DNA of 64,000 nucleotides from Mesorhizobium shangrilense (GCF_040537815.1 NZ_JBEWSZ010000007.1:1-64000), one strand, 5' to 3'. Shown: positions 36,452-45,555, numbered from the stretch's first letter. Notes: generated by a model from the sequence alone, not told the origin. Program-made: numbers and translations.

Positions 36452-37963
36452 TCAATAAATGAGGTAATCGCCCCACTCCTCGTCGAAATAGCGCACCAGC
36501 GGCTGGTCATCGAGCCGCTGGATCGCGGTGGCGACATGCGCCATGTCAGGCGGAAACTGGAACATCGCCTTCATGGTCGGCAAGTCGAGGAAGCGCAGCC
36601 CCTCGGGCAGGTGCTCTGGTACCCGATAGGGCGAGAAGGATCCGATGATGAAGCCCCACTCGCCGAAGGACGGCACGAAAAGATGATAGGCGGCGGTCTG
36701 GTAACCGGCCGCTGCCAGCGTGTTGTCGACGCACCAGAAGGATTTGCGCGCGATGAGCGGCGAGGTGCTCTGGATCACCACGATGCCGTCATCGTTCAGC
36801 GCCGATTTCAGCTGGCGGTAGAAGGTGAGCGAGTACAGCTTGCCGATCGAGAAGTTGGAAGGATCCGGCAGGTCGATGATCGCGGCATCGAAGCGCTGAG
36901 CCGCCGGCTTCTGTTCCCGAAGCCAGAGAAAGGCGTCGGCATTAATGAGTGTCAACTTGGGCGAGGACAAAGAGCCGCCATTGAGGGCCGTCATCAACTC
37001 GTTGCTGGAGAACAGGCGTGTCATGGCCGGGTCGAGATCGACCATGGTCACGGCCTCGACTGCTGGATATTTCAATACTTCTCGGAGCGCCAAGCCGTCG
37101 CCGCCGCCGATGATCAGCACCTTGCGTGGCGCCTTCATCGCGCTCATCGCCGGATGCACCAGCGCCTCGTGGTAGCGATATTCGTCCAGCGACGAGAATT
37201 GCAGGTTCGAATTGAGGAAGAGGCGGATGTCGCGCTTCTGGCGGGTGACCACAATGCGTTGGTATGGCGTGGATTCGGCGAAGATCACTGTGCCTGGATA
37301 AATGCTCGCCTCCGAGATCGACTGGATGCGTTCAGACCAGACAAAGCCGGCCCCGAGCAGCACCAGCACGGTGAAGGCCGCGGCCTTGTGGGCCCCCCGC
37401 CGGGGTATGATGTCGGCCTTGATGGCATAGAGCATCCAGATCGCCACCATGGTGTTGAGGATGCCGAACAGGAAGGCGGAGCGGATCAGGCCGAGATGCG
37501 GCACCAGCACCAGCGGGAAGAGCAGCGAGGCGAAGAGCGCGCCGATGTAGTCGAAGGTAAAGACCTTGGAGACCAGGTCCTTGAAGGCGAGCCGCCCTTC
37601 CAGGATGCGCAGCAGCAGGGGAATTTCGACGCCGACCAGGATGCCGATCACGCCGACCAGGAAATAGAGCCAGAAGCGGAAGGAGGCGACCTGGTCGAAC
37701 AGGATGAAGAGCACTGCGGCCGAGGAACCGCCAATCGCCCCGATCATGACCTCGATGCGGACGAAATGGGCGAGCAGGTTGCGTTCGATATAGCGCGAAA
37801 GCCACGACCCGACGCCCATGGCGAAGAGATAGGCGCCGATGATGGTGGAGAACTGCGTGACTGAATCGCCGAGCAGATAGCTCGCCAGCGTGCCGGCGAT
37901 CAATTCGTAGATCAGCCCGCAGGTCGCGATGACGAAGGCCGAAAAGAGAAGCAGGATTTCCAC
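36452..37963 (-). CDS. Spermidine synthase homologue with N-terminal membrane domain
   Basis: A 503-residue protein. Residues 1-200 hold about seven membrane helices (LLLFSAFVIATCGLIYELIA, FWLYFLVGVIGILVGVEIPL, FLFGILNTMVAIWMLYAI). Residues about 220-480 are the aminopropyltransferase domain: FAESTPYQRIVVTRQ, VLIIGGGDGLALREVLKY for decarboxylated AdoMet, MVDLDPAMTRLF, and FDAAIIDLPDPSNFSIGKLY. Related membrane-anchored forms are widespread but the acceptor is unknown. In combination with speD in the same operon it should form a polyamine or a polyamine conjugate at the membrane. The gene is separated from the oxidase gene by 135 bases. Confidence 0.88.
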   Translation of the reverse strand: MEILLLFSAFVIATCGLIYELIAGTLASYLLGDSVTQFSTIIGAYLFAMGVGSWLSRYIERNLLAHFVRIEVMIGAIGGSSAAVLFILFDQVASFRFWLYFLVGVIGILVGVEIPLLLRILEGRLAFKDLVSKVFTFDYIGALFASLLFPLVLVPHLGLIRSAFLFGILNTMVAIWMLYAIKADIIPRRGAHKAAAFTVLVLLGAGFVWSERIQSISEASIYPGTVIFAESTPYQRIVVTRQKRDIRLFLNSNLQFSSLDEYRYHEALVHPAMSAMKAPRKVLIIGGGDGLALREVLKYPAVEAVTMVDLDPAMTRLFSSNELMTALNGGSLSSPKLTLINADAFLWLREQKPAAQRFDAAIIDLPDPSNFSIGKLYSLTFYRQLKSALNDDGIVVIQSTSPLIARKSFWCVDNTLAAAGYQTAAYHLFVPSFGEWGFIIGSFSPYRVPEHLPEGLRFLDLPTMKAMFQFPPDMAHVATAIQRLDDQPLVRYFDEEWGDYLIY

Positions 37964-38000
37964 GAAAGCGCCCTACGCCGACTCGCCGGAAGATCGCTTG

Positions 38001-38228
38001 TCAACCATGAATGGCCGAGGCGATGATGATGGCGATCCCGATCGCCACCGACCCCAGGAAAATCGCCAGCGCCATGTTCTGCTTCTCGCAGATTTCTTTC
38101 CAGACGTGCACCTTCGGGGTCAGCAGGTCAAGCAGCACGAAGGCGATGACGAAGACGAAGAGGCCCAGGCTCGAATAGACCAAAGAGGCAACTACGAGTT
38201 TCAAATCGATCAGACCGGTCACATCCAT
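38001..38228 (-). CDS. DUF350 (YjfL-type) small membrane protein
   Basis: A 75-residue protein with two membrane helices (VVASLVYSSLGLFVFVIAFV and MALAIFLGSVAIGIAIIIAS) joined by a short polar loop with LLTPKVHVWKEICEKQN. This is the DUF350 hairpin. Larger members (E. coli YjfL) have two such hairpins; this has one, so it probably oligomerises. Members recur in operons with polyamine or glutathionylspermidine genes and DUF4178 proteins. Lies between the 45-residue peptide gene (9 bases away) and the spermidine-synthase homologue (37 bases away). Confidence 0.85.
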   Translation of the reverse strand: MDVTGLIDLKLVVASLVYSSLGLFVFVIAFVLLDLLTPKVHVWKEICEKQNMALAIFLGSVAIGIAIIIASAIHG

Positions 38229-38237
38229 TGAAAGCCC

Positions 38238-38375
38238 CTATTTGTGATATTCGTTGACGCCGCGATTGGCGGCCTGCTTGCCGTTGAACATCGCGGTCAC
38301 GGCATAGCCGTTGAAGTTGGCCGCTGACATGGCGAGCACGACCAGCGTGGCATAGATCATCTGCAGCTTGCTCAT
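38238..38375 (-). CDS. 45-residue single-span membrane peptide
   Basis: The start ATG at 38375 has GGAGGG four bases upstream. The product begins MSKLQMIYATLVVLAMSAAN and ends with QAANRGVNEYHK and TAG. It has one hydrophobic helix (about residues 7-20) and a short polar tail. The gene fits exactly between the DUF4178 gene (16 bases upstream) and the DUF350 gene (9 bases downstream), with the same strand and a good ribosome site. Too short for most gene callers. Its position implies a component of the membrane complex. Confidence 0.75.
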   Translation of the reverse strand: MSKLQMIYATLVVLAMSAANFNGYAVTAMFNGKQAANRGVNEYHK

Positions 38376-38391
38376 GTCTTCCCTCCTCGCA

Positions 38392-39690
38392 TCACTCGGC
38401 AACACCACCCTTTTCCCAGCGCGACTTTTCGAACAGCGATCGCCTGGCGATGCCGAAACCCGGCACGACCAGCAGCAGCGCCATGGCGATCAGGTAGTTC
38501 GACCAGACCGGCACACCATGTCGGACAGAGATGGCGACACGCTGCACCGGTGACGGCGCCTTGGAGAACAGTCCTGCATCGGGCTCGATCAGCAATTGAT
38601 AGGTGCCGGGCGGAACCGGCGGCAGCAGCGAGGTCTCCTCATAGCCGCCCTCCTCCCAGGGGCCGTCGGAATCTTGCCCGCTGTAATGCTCCAGCGCCTG
38701 GAACACCGGATAGCCCTGGTTGGTGTCCATGTTGACAAGCGCCATGTCGAGCTCAAGCCAGTCATTGTTGAGGTACGAGGTGGTTTCGATCTCGACATTG
38801 CCTTCCTTTTCCAGCCGGAACGGCCCTGAGGACAGGGTCTTGCCCTTGTCGGCGGCGGTCAGATTGTAGGTTTGCGCACTGACGAGGTTGTTTTCTGACA
38901 TCGCCAGCGAGACGAATTGCAGCAGCGTTCCGGCAACCACCGCCGCGACAATTACGGCGAAGGACACCTTGTACGGATTGACCTGGCTGACGCCGGCGGA
39001 GGAAGACGAAGGCACGCGCAGGGGCAGCTTGAAGGCGTCGGCGACGAGGCGCGCACCGAGATACTCGCCCTCGGAGACGATGATCTCCTCATCGTTCCTC
39101 TCCACCATCAGCCGGTAGGGCGGCGCGATATAGTCGGTTACAGCGGTAACGTCCGAGGTCGATGCTCGCCAGAAGAATTCGCCGGCGACATAAGTGGTGC
39201 GAGCAAAGCCCTTGCCAAAGAACTGGTAGGTACGTCCCATCGCCGTGATCTGGCCCTGGCTGCCCGCGCCCGGTACGTCGCGATTTAGCATCTTCACCAA
39301 GGTCCAGTGGCCGTATTCCTCGGCCAGGAAGCGATAGCCGTGATAGGGATTGAACAGCAGGTACTCGGTCCACTGAAAGTCGCCGGGCCCGTCGCAGCGC
39401 CGCATGAAACCGACCACTTCCCATTCGACATCCCCAAGCCGGGCTCGCGCGCCGATCGGAATCTCGGCGTCCTGCATCGCCGATTGCGCCGTCTTGATGA
39501 TGTTCAGATTTTCATCGGCGACATCGATCAGGGACGAACACTGGCTGCAAGTGGCTGTGATCGACTGGCCGACAGCGCGCAGCGTGACCGGCCCACCGCA
39601 GTTCGGGCAGGCGAAGGTGCGCGGCCTGGCGGGCGCGCGCGTCGGCGGCGCCGGCTCGGCGGACGGCATGGTCGAAGTCTGGTCGCCCAT
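38392..39690 (-). CDS. DUF4178 zinc-ribbon membrane protein
   Basis: A 432-residue protein. A zinc ribbon lies at about residues 25-50 (FACPNCGGPVTLRA, ATCSQCSSLID). A DUF4178-type beta domain follows (IPIGARARLGDVEWEVVGFM, WTEYLLFNPYHGYRFLAEEYGHW, YQFFGKGFARTTYVAGEF). A membrane helix lies at about residue 260 (VSFAVIVAAVVAGTLLQFV), then a long extracytoplasmic beta-rich region and a C-terminal helix (YLIAMALLLVVPGFGI). Start ATG 39690 overlaps the preceding stop (TGATG) and has GGAGGG six bases upstream. Confidence 0.85.
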   Translation of the reverse strand: MGDQTSTMPSAEPAPPTRAPARPRTFACPNCGGPVTLRAVGQSITATCSQCSSLIDVADENLNIIKTAQSAMQDAEIPIGARARLGDVEWEVVGFMRRCDGPGDFQWTEYLLFNPYHGYRFLAEEYGHWTLVKMLNRDVPGAGSQGQITAMGRTYQFFGKGFARTTYVAGEFFWRASTSDVTAVTDYIAPPYRLMVERNDEEIIVSEGEYLGARLVADAFKLPLRVPSSSSAGVSQVNPYKVSFAVIVAAVVAGTLLQFVSLAMSENNLVSAQTYNLTAADKGKTLSSGPFRLEKEGNVEIETTSYLNNDWLELDMALVNMDTNQGYPVFQALEHYSGQDSDGPWEEGGYEETSLLPPVPPGTYQLLIEPDAGLFSKAPSPVQRVAISVRHGVPVWSNYLIAMALLLVVPGFGIARRSLFEKSRWEKGGVAE

Positions 39691-40367
39691 CACCATCCCT
39701 CCAGCGGCCGCAGATTGGTGAAGCGGAAGGCGTCCCATTCCACATAGCGGCCGACATACGCATGGGCCTCGCGGCCATCATGATCGAGCGTCGCGAACTC
39801 GCCTTCCTTGCCGACGCAATCGATCGCGACCGTCCGTCGCCCCTTCGGCGCGGCGAAGGGCAGTTCGCCCTCAGATCCCAGACAGGTCGCCAGCTTGATA
39901 TCGACTGCCCGCAGCGTGGTGCCGCCGAGTTCCAACAAAAAGCCAGGCCTTGCCTCGTCGGCGCCCTCGCCACCCTTCAGCAGCGGCAGACAGTATTCAA
40001 AGGTCGCCGTAACGTCGTCGGGCAAGGCCCCCTCCAGTTCGAAGCTGATGGAAAAGGCCCCTTGTGCCTCGCCGATCCAGCCGCGCCGGCCATCCGCCAT
40101 CAACAGGTGCCATTCGTTCCACAGCCCATCGCGCCAGCCGATCTTCAGGCGTCCGATGAGCGTGAAGGGCTGCTCCTCGAAATAGCCGCCGCTGCCCAGT
40201 TGCAACGGGCTCATATCGTCCGGCAGGGCGGCCATGATGCCGATCGACGTCACGTCTACATCCGTGCGCACCACCATGGACTGGCAATAGGCACAGACGG
40301 CATAAACCGATTGCGCGGACCGGAAGGTGACATCCGCGCCGCAGGACGGGCAGTCGAACTTGCGCAT
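39690..40367 (-). CDS. DUF4178 zinc-ribbon protein, soluble
   Basis: A 225-residue protein. The N-terminal zinc ribbon is FDCPSCGADVTFRS and YAVCAYCQSMVV. Two DUF4178 beta repeats follow (LGSGGYFEEQPFTLIGRLKI, WNEWHLLMADGRRGWIGEAQG; and the second half with GELPFAAPKGRRTVAIDCVG, VEWDAFRFTNLRPLEGW). No signal or membrane helix. It is the partner of the membrane DUF4178 protein immediately downstream; the two genes overlap by TGATG. Family function is not known; the fold suggests ligand or protein binding. Confidence 0.83.
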   Translation of the reverse strand: MRKFDCPSCGADVTFRSAQSVYAVCAYCQSMVVRTDVDVTSIGIMAALPDDMSPLQLGSGGYFEEQPFTLIGRLKIGWRDGLWNEWHLLMADGRRGWIGEAQGAFSISFELEGALPDDVTATFEYCLPLLKGGEGADEARPGFLLELGGTTLRAVDIKLATCLGSEGELPFAAPKGRRTVAIDCVGKEGEFATLDHDGREAHAYVGRYVEWDAFRFTNLRPLEGW

Positions 40368-40436
40368 GAAAACCCTGAGTTGGCGGTTGGCTACGCCGGA
40401 CCTCCCGGCGTCGGCAAGGATGAAGTGTCCGGGCTC

Positions 40437-41450
40437 TCACTTGATCCGGGACAGCAGTTCGGCCTTCTTGGCATCGAATTCCTGCTGCGTCAGGATTCCC
40501 TTGGCAAGCAAGCCACCGAGCTTTTCGAGAAGCTGGATCGGATCCTCGGTCGGTGCGGCTGGCGCCGCTTGGGCCTGCGATGACGGAGCGGCCGGGTTGG
40601 CGAAGCCCTGCGCCATGGCCTGGCCGATCGCCAGCCCTGCTCCCAGGCCGGCCCCCGCCCCCGCCAGGCCGCCCGGATTCTCGGCAGCGATCGGGATCGA
40701 TTCGGCAGTCTGGAACTGGACATAGCGATTGAGGTCGCCCAGCATGTTCATCGAACTCACCTTGTCGAGAACGCGCTGGAGTTCGTCCGGCAGCGACAGG
40801 CTCTGTACGTAGAAGCTCTTGACGTCGATGCCGTAGGCCCGAAGCGCCGGACCGATCGCCTCGGCCAGCTTCTGCGAGAATGCTTCCTGGTTGGCCGCCA
40901 TGTCGATAAAGGCGACGCTGCTTTGGCCGAGCGTGGTGGCGATGGCCGTAAGGATGATACCGCGCAGCTGCCCTTCGATCATCTCGGAGGTGGAGCGCTC
41001 GGCCGTGCCGACCAGGCGCGACCAGAACATCTCGACATCGCCGATGGCATAGGAATAGTTGCCGAAGGCGCGGAGGCGGATAGGACCATATTCCTTGTCG
41101 CGGATGGTGAGGGGCTGGGTGGTGCCCCATTTGCGGTCGATCTGGTCCTTGGTGTCAAAGAAATACACGTCCGACTTGAAGGGGGACTCGAAGAACTTGT
41201 CCCAGTTCTTCAGATAGGTCAGCACCGGCAGCGTCTGGGTGTTGAGCGTGTAGGTCCCTGGCCCGAAGACGTCGGCGATCTTGCCTTCATTGAAGAAGGC
41301 TGCCTTCTGCGTCTCGCGCACCACGAGTTGGGCGCCGTTCTGAATTTCCATGCCCGACATCGGGAAACGATAGGCCAGCACGCCCGATTCGTCGGCAGTC
41401 CACTGGATAACGTCGATAAATTGCTTGGAAATGAAGTCCAGAATGCCCAT
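40437..41450 (-). CDS. SPFH-domain protein with C-terminal SHOCT-like domain
   Basis: A 337-residue protein of the YdjI/virion-core-like SPFH group. Residues about 20-240 hold the SPFH/band-7 region (ESGVLAYRFPMSGMEIQNGA, FGPGTYTLNTQTLPVLTYL, YGIDVKSFYVQSLSLPDEL). A Gly/Ala-rich linker follows at about 255-300. The terminal 35 residues (DPIQLLEKLGGLLAKGILT, QEFDAKKAELLSRI) are a short oligomerisation domain. SPFH proteins build membrane-associated scaffolds. ATG 41450 has GGAG nine bases upstream; the ORF start five codons earlier is inside that site. First gene of the operon ending at speD. Confidence 0.88.
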   Translation of the reverse strand: MGILDFISKQFIDVIQWTADESGVLAYRFPMSGMEIQNGAQLVVRETQKAAFFNEGKIADVFGPGTYTLNTQTLPVLTYLKNWDKFFESPFKSDVYFFDTKDQIDRKWGTTQPLTIRDKEYGPIRLRAFGNYSYAIGDVEMFWSRLVGTAERSTSEMIEGQLRGIILTAIATTLGQSSVAFIDMAANQEAFSQKLAEAIGPALRAYGIDVKSFYVQSLSLPDELQRVLDKVSSMNMLGDLNRYVQFQTAESIPIAAENPGGLAGAGAGLGAGLAIGQAMAQGFANPAAPSSQAQAAPAAPTEDPIQLLEKLGGLLAKGILTQQEFDAKKAELLSRIK

Positions 41451-42057
41451 GCCCGTTCGCTCCATTTCGACTGATCTAAACCCCGAGACGGCCTATCTGA
41501 CCTAGCACCGCTGGCAAATGAGGAAGACTATCCCAGGATCTCGAACCGCCGCGACAACTGGCCCTTTAGTAACCGGTCGCCAAGGTCGAGTACAACCACT
41601 TTGTGAGACGGGCCGGGCCTATGTTTGTTCAGTTAAGCAGCTGCTCCGGACGCATTAAGCCGTGGGGTGAAGGTCCGCGGATGGATGGACCCAGAGCAAT
41701 TTGCGGAATTTCAAAAACTATTGGAATCCGATTGGTGGGCGCCCGCGTATGCGGGTGCTTCCAAGGCCGCCTTTGAGGCGCAAACGCGATCTGTGGCACG
41801 GTCGCCGGCAATGTCTGCTCCGGGCGGTGGCACAGTCGACTTTAACGGCCGACTTCAGGCGCTAAGCTGCCGTGCCTGGATCGGCAACGTCGGGCCGTTG
41901 CCCGACCGACCGCTAGCCGGAAAGAAACGGGCCTGGTATGGCTCGGCGAAGCTTTGAATGACGAGAGCCAGCAGCGCGAGCACGATGATCGGCGAGGCCG
42001 AGCGACGCACTGTGGACAGGAACAACTGCGCGCGACGTCACGCAGTCTGCGCAGTGC
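41451..42057. other. Intergenic region, no gene seen
   Basis: The forward frame at 41667-41957 has no motif and no convincing ribosome site. The GC-rich imperfect hairpin around 41738-41758 (GCGCCCGC-GTAT-GCGGGTGC) is the only structure noticed. The upstream end (41451-41600) should hold the promoter for the SPFH-to-speD operon; no clear sigma-70 boxes are visible. Confidence 0.4.
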
Positions 42058-42747
42058 CTACCAAGCAAGGGGTTGGTTGCGGAAATCGACGAAATGAATG
42101 CCACCAGCGCCCGAACGGGCGATCAGTGTCTCGGCAATTCCGGCGGCACTCGTCTCTATGTCGAGCGGCGCCCCATTGCCACCCATCTCCGTGCGTACCC
42201 ATCCCGGCGACATGGCGATATAGGTTCGCCCGTCTCCTTTGCGGACCGCGAAACTTTTCATCATCTGATTGAGGGCCGCCTTGCTGGCGCGATAGATCTC
42301 CCATCCGCCGCCGGCATTGTCGTTGATGCTGCCCATGTCCGAAGACATCGCTGCGACAACGCCTTCGGGATCGACCAGATCGTGGAGCGCTCCAATGACG
42401 CGCAGCGGAGAAAGCGCGTTCGTGACCATGACGTCCACGAAGTCCTGTGTCGAGACGGTTTCCGCGGCAATGGAAGGGTCAATAGCAACGCCCGCATTGA
42501 CGAACAAAACGTCGAGCGCGCGCGCCGAGAGCATCTTCCGAAGGGCCGCTATGTCTTCTGGTTTGTTGATGTCCATGTGTGCAATGGAAACCAACCCATT
42601 GCCGGCAAGGGTTTCCAGGGCGCCGCGGCCATGCGCGCTGCGTACGGTCGCTATCACCTCCCATCCGCGTGACACGAAGGCATGAGCGAGCCCGAGACCC
42701 AGGCCTCGCGATGCACCGACGACGAGGGCGACTTTTCGATCTGGCAT
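42058..42747 (-). CDS. SDR-family oxidoreductase
   Basis: A 229-residue short-chain dehydrogenase: LVVGASRGLGLGLAHAFV for NAD(P), VLFVNAGVAIDPS, Ser in VAAMSSDMGSIND, and YRASKAALNQMMKSF with Tyr and Lys. It resembles C-factor-type SDRs. ATG 42747 follows gabD by 53 bases on the same strand, so it could be read through from the catabolic operon, but no functional link is evident. Confidence 0.8.
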   Translation of the reverse strand: MPDRKVALVVGASRGLGLGLAHAFVSRGWEVIATVRSAHGRGALETLAGNGLVSIAHMDINKPEDIAALRKMLSARALDVLFVNAGVAIDPSIAAETVSTQDFVDVMVTNALSPLRVIGALHDLVDPEGVVAAMSSDMGSINDNAGGGWEIYRASKAALNQMMKSFAVRKGDGRTYIAMSPGWVRTEMGGNGAPLDIETSAAGIAETLIARSGAGGIHFVDFRNQPLAW

Positions 42748-42799
42748 CTTAGTCCCTTTCTGGGCCTGCTCCTGTCTGGCGAATAACAAGCGCCATGCC

Positions 42800-44254
42800 T
42801 CACCCCACCTTCAGCCCGCCGAAGCAGGCATATTTCAGCTCCACATATTCCTCGATGCCGTACTTGGAGCCTTCGCGGCCGAAACCGCTTTCCTTGATGC
42901 CGCCAAAGGGGGCAAGCTCGGTGGAGATCAGGCCTTCGTTGATGCCAACCATGCCGAACTGCAACTCTTCGAGGACGTGCCAGATGCGGTTGACATCACG
43001 GGCGTAAAAATAGGCCATCAGGCCGTAGCGCGTGTCGTTGGCGAGGCGGATGACTTCCGCTTCGTCCTTGAAGCGAAAGACCGGAGCGATCGGACCGAAG
43101 GCTTCTTCCTGTGCCAGCCGCATCGGCGCCTGCATTCCGCTCAGCACGGTCGGTTCGAACCAGGTGCCGCCGAGCGCATGCGGCTTGCCGCCAGTCTCGA
43201 TGCGCGCGCCGCGATCCACGGCGTCGTCGACAAGCTCTGCCACTTTCGCCACGGCTTTCGCGTTGATGAGCGGCCCCTGCAATACCTCCGGCGCGGCGCC
43301 GTCACCGACTTTCAGGCTAGCAACCTGCTCGGTCAGCTTTGCCACGAAGGCAGCGTGGATGCCGTCCTGCACATAGATGCGGTTGGTGCAGACGCAGGTC
43401 TGGCCGGAATTGCGGAATTTCGAGGCGATAGCACCGGCGACGGCGAGATCGAGGTCGGCGTCGTCGAAGACGATGAACGGCGCATTGCCGCCGAGTTCCA
43501 GCGACAGTTTCTTGAGCGTATCGGCGCACTGCCGCATCAGAAGCTTGCCGACTGCTGTCGAGCCGGTGAAGGAGAGTTTTCGGATCACCGGATGCTCGCA
43601 GAGCAGGCGCCCGATGCCGGCGGCATTCTTCGACGGCACGATGTTGAGCACGCCGGCCGGAATGCCGGCCTGCCGGGCAAGCTCGGCCATTGCGAGCGCC
43701 GTCAGCGGCGTTTCCTCGGAGGGTTTGACGACCATGGTGCAGCCGGCGGCGAGTGCCGCCGCCGCCTTGCGGGTGATCATCGCCAGCGGGAAGTTCCAGG
43801 GCGTGATGGCAGCGCAAACGCCGATCGGCTGTTTCAACACGATGAAACGCCGGTCGCGACCGGCCGACGGGATGACGTCGCCATAGACGCGTTTGGCTTC
43901 TTCCGAGAACCAGTCGACGAAGGAGGCGCCGAAGGCGACCTCGCCGCGTGCCTCGTAGAGCGGCTTGCCCTGCTCGGCCGTGATCAGCTGGGCAAGGTCC
44001 TCGGTATGGGCGGTGATCAGGTCGAACCAGGCGCGCAGTAGCTTGGCCCGTTCCTTGGCAGGGCGCTGGCGCCAGTCCACGAGCGCGCGCTCGGCCGCAA
44101 GGATCGCCCGCTCGACGTCGGCGGCCGCAAGATCGGCGACGCGCGCGAGAACCGCGCCCGTCGCCGGATTGCGAACATCGAAGGTCGCGCCCGTGTCCGC
44201 CCCGGCCCAGGCGCCATCGATGAAGGCCTGGTCGTGAAGCAGCGCGAGCGTCAT
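42800..44254 (-). CDS. gabD: Succinate-semialdehyde dehydrogenase (NADP-type)
   Basis: A 484-residue ALDH with all family elements: ITPWNFPLAMITRKAAAAL, the catalytic Glu in [15 protein letters not shown], the Cys in NSGQTCVCTNRIY, and QEEAFGPIAPVFRF. It oxidises succinate semialdehyde (or glutarate semialdehyde, which GabD-type enzymes also accept) to the diacid. It overlaps gabT by four bases (ATGA), so it receives the semialdehyde made by that enzyme. Last gene of the ten-gene operon starting at livJ. Confidence 0.93.
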   Translation of the reverse strand: MTLALLHDQAFIDGAWAGADTGATFDVRNPATGAVLARVADLAAADVERAILAAERALVDWRQRPAKERAKLLRAWFDLITAHTEDLAQLITAEQGKPLYEARGEVAFGASFVDWFSEEAKRVYGDVIPSAGRDRRFIVLKQPIGVCAAITPWNFPLAMITRKAAAALAAGCTMVVKPSEETPLTALAMAELARQAGIPAGVLNIVPSKNAAGIGRLLCEHPVIRKLSFTGSTAVGKLLMRQCADTLKKLSLELGGNAPFIVFDDADLDLAVAGAIASKFRNSGQTCVCTNRIYVQDGIHAAFVAKLTEQVASLKVGDGAAPEVLQGPLINAKAVAKVAELVDDAVDRGARIETGGKPHALGGTWFEPTVLSGMQAPMRLAQEEAFGPIAPVFRFKDEAEVIRLANDTRYGLMAYFYARDVNRIWHVLEELQFGMVGINEGLISTELAPFGGIKESGFGREGSKYGIEEYVELKYACFGGLKVG

Positions 44255-45555
44255 TGTCCGCGCTCCACCTTTTCCAGTGCCGCCCGCAGGCTGTCCTTGA
44301 GGATGGCAATGCCTTCGTCGAGATGGTCGAAGGGAATGGTCAGCGGCGTCAGCACACGCACGACATTGCCATGCACGCCGCAGGAGAGCAGCAGCAGGCC
44401 CTTTTCGGCAGCGGTGTGCGTGATGGCTTTCACCAGTTCAGGCCAAGGCTGGCGCGTCTCGCGGTCACGCACGAATTCGATCGCCACCATGGCGCCAAGG
44501 CCGCGCACCTCGCCGATGCAGGAAAACTCGTTGCCCTCCTGCCAGCCCTCGAAGACCGCCTTCAGCCGGCGGCCGACCTCGTTGGCGCGGTCAATCAGCT
44601 TCTCGTCCTCGATGATCTCCAGCACCGCGATCGACGCCGCGCATGATAGTGGATTGCCGGCAAAGGTGGAGCCGACGCCGCCCATCGGAATCTTGTCCAT
44701 GATATCGGCGCGGCCGGTGACGGCAGCGATCGGGAAGCCGCCCCCAAGGCCCTTGGCCATGACGACGATATCGGCGGCAACGCCGGCATGTTCCATCGCG
44801 AACATTTTTCCCGTGCGGGCGAAGCCCGTCTGGATCTCGTCGGCGATCAGCAGGATGCCGTGCCTGTCGCAGATATCGCGCAGCGTGCGCAGGAAGGTGA
44901 CCGGCGCCGGGTAGAAACCGCCCTCGCCCTGCACTGGTTCGACGAAAATGCCCGCGACGCGCGTCGGGTCGACCTCGGAGCGGAAGAAGCGGTCGAGCGC
45001 GGTCAGGGATTCCTGCTCGGAAATGCCGTGATAAGGGATCGGGAACGGCAGGTGGAAGACATCCGGCACCAGCGGACCAAAGCCGGCCTTGTAAGGATTG
45101 GTCTTGCCGGTCAGCGTCATCGCCATCAGCGTGCGGCCATGGAAAGCACCGGAGAAGGCGACGAAGGCCGAGCGACCGGTTGCGGCGCGGGCAATCTTGG
45201 CAGCGTTTTCCACGGCCTCGGCGCCGGTGGAGACGAGAAAAGTCTTCTTCGGGAAGTCACCCGGCAACAGCTCGTTCAGCTTCTCGCAGACCGTGACATA
45301 GTCGATATAGGGCGTGGTCTGGAACGAGGTGTGCGTGACCTTGTCGAGCTGGTTGCGCACGCGCTCGACCACCTTGGGATGGCGATGGCCGGTGTTGTTG
45401 ACGGCGATGCCGGCGGCAAAATCGATGTAGCGCTTGCCTTCGACGTCCCACAGTTCGGCGTTCTCCGCCTTCTCGATATAGACGTCGAGATGTTTCGACA
45501 GGCCAGCCGGAATGGCGGCAGCGCGCCGCGCCGTGAAGGCAGCGTTCGTGGACAT
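44251..45555 (-). CDS. gabT: 4-aminobutyrate aminotransferase
   Basis: A 434-residue class-III PLP aminotransferase: FAAGIAVNNTGHRHPKVVE, VSTGAEAVENAAKIARAAT, FSGAFHGRTLMAMTLTGK, LIADEIQTGFARTGKMFA with the PLP Asp, and the Schiff-base Lys in IVVMAKGLGGGFPIAAV. It converts GABA or 5-aminovalerate plus 2-oxoglutarate to the semialdehyde plus glutamate. AGGAGA precedes the ATG. It lies about 200 bases after the zinc-ribbon gene, with a hairpin and a repeat in between. Confidence 0.93.
   Translation of the reverse strand: MSTNAAFTARRAAAIPAGLSKHLDVYIEKAENAELWDVEGKRYIDFAAGIAVNNTGHRHPKVVERVRNQLDKVTHTSFQTTPYIDYVTVCEKLNELLPGDFPKKTFLVSTGAEAVENAAKIARAATGRSAFVAFSGAFHGRTLMAMTLTGKTNPYKAGFGPLVPDVFHLPFPIPYHGISEQESLTALDRFFRSEVDPTRVAGIFVEPVQGEGGFYPAPVTFLRTLRDICDRHGILLIADEIQTGFARTGKMFAMEHAGVAADIVVMAKGLGGGFPIAAVTGRADIMDKIPMGGVGSTFAGNPLSCAASIAVLEIIEDEKLIDRANEVGRRLKAVFEGWQEGNEFSCIGEVRGLGAMVAIEFVRDRETRQPWPELVKAITHTAAEKGLLLLSCGVHGNVVRVLTPLTIPFDHLDEGIAILKDSLRAALEKVERGQ

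Noticed and set aside
35939..37864. Forward 641-residue frame opposite the SpeE-like gene
   Set aside because: Antisense shadow; the minus strand encodes clear aminopropyltransferase motifs.
41667..41957. Forward 96-residue frame between the polyamine operon and the SDR
   Set aside because: No ribosome site or motif, and it spans a GC-rich hairpin, so it is probably intergenic.
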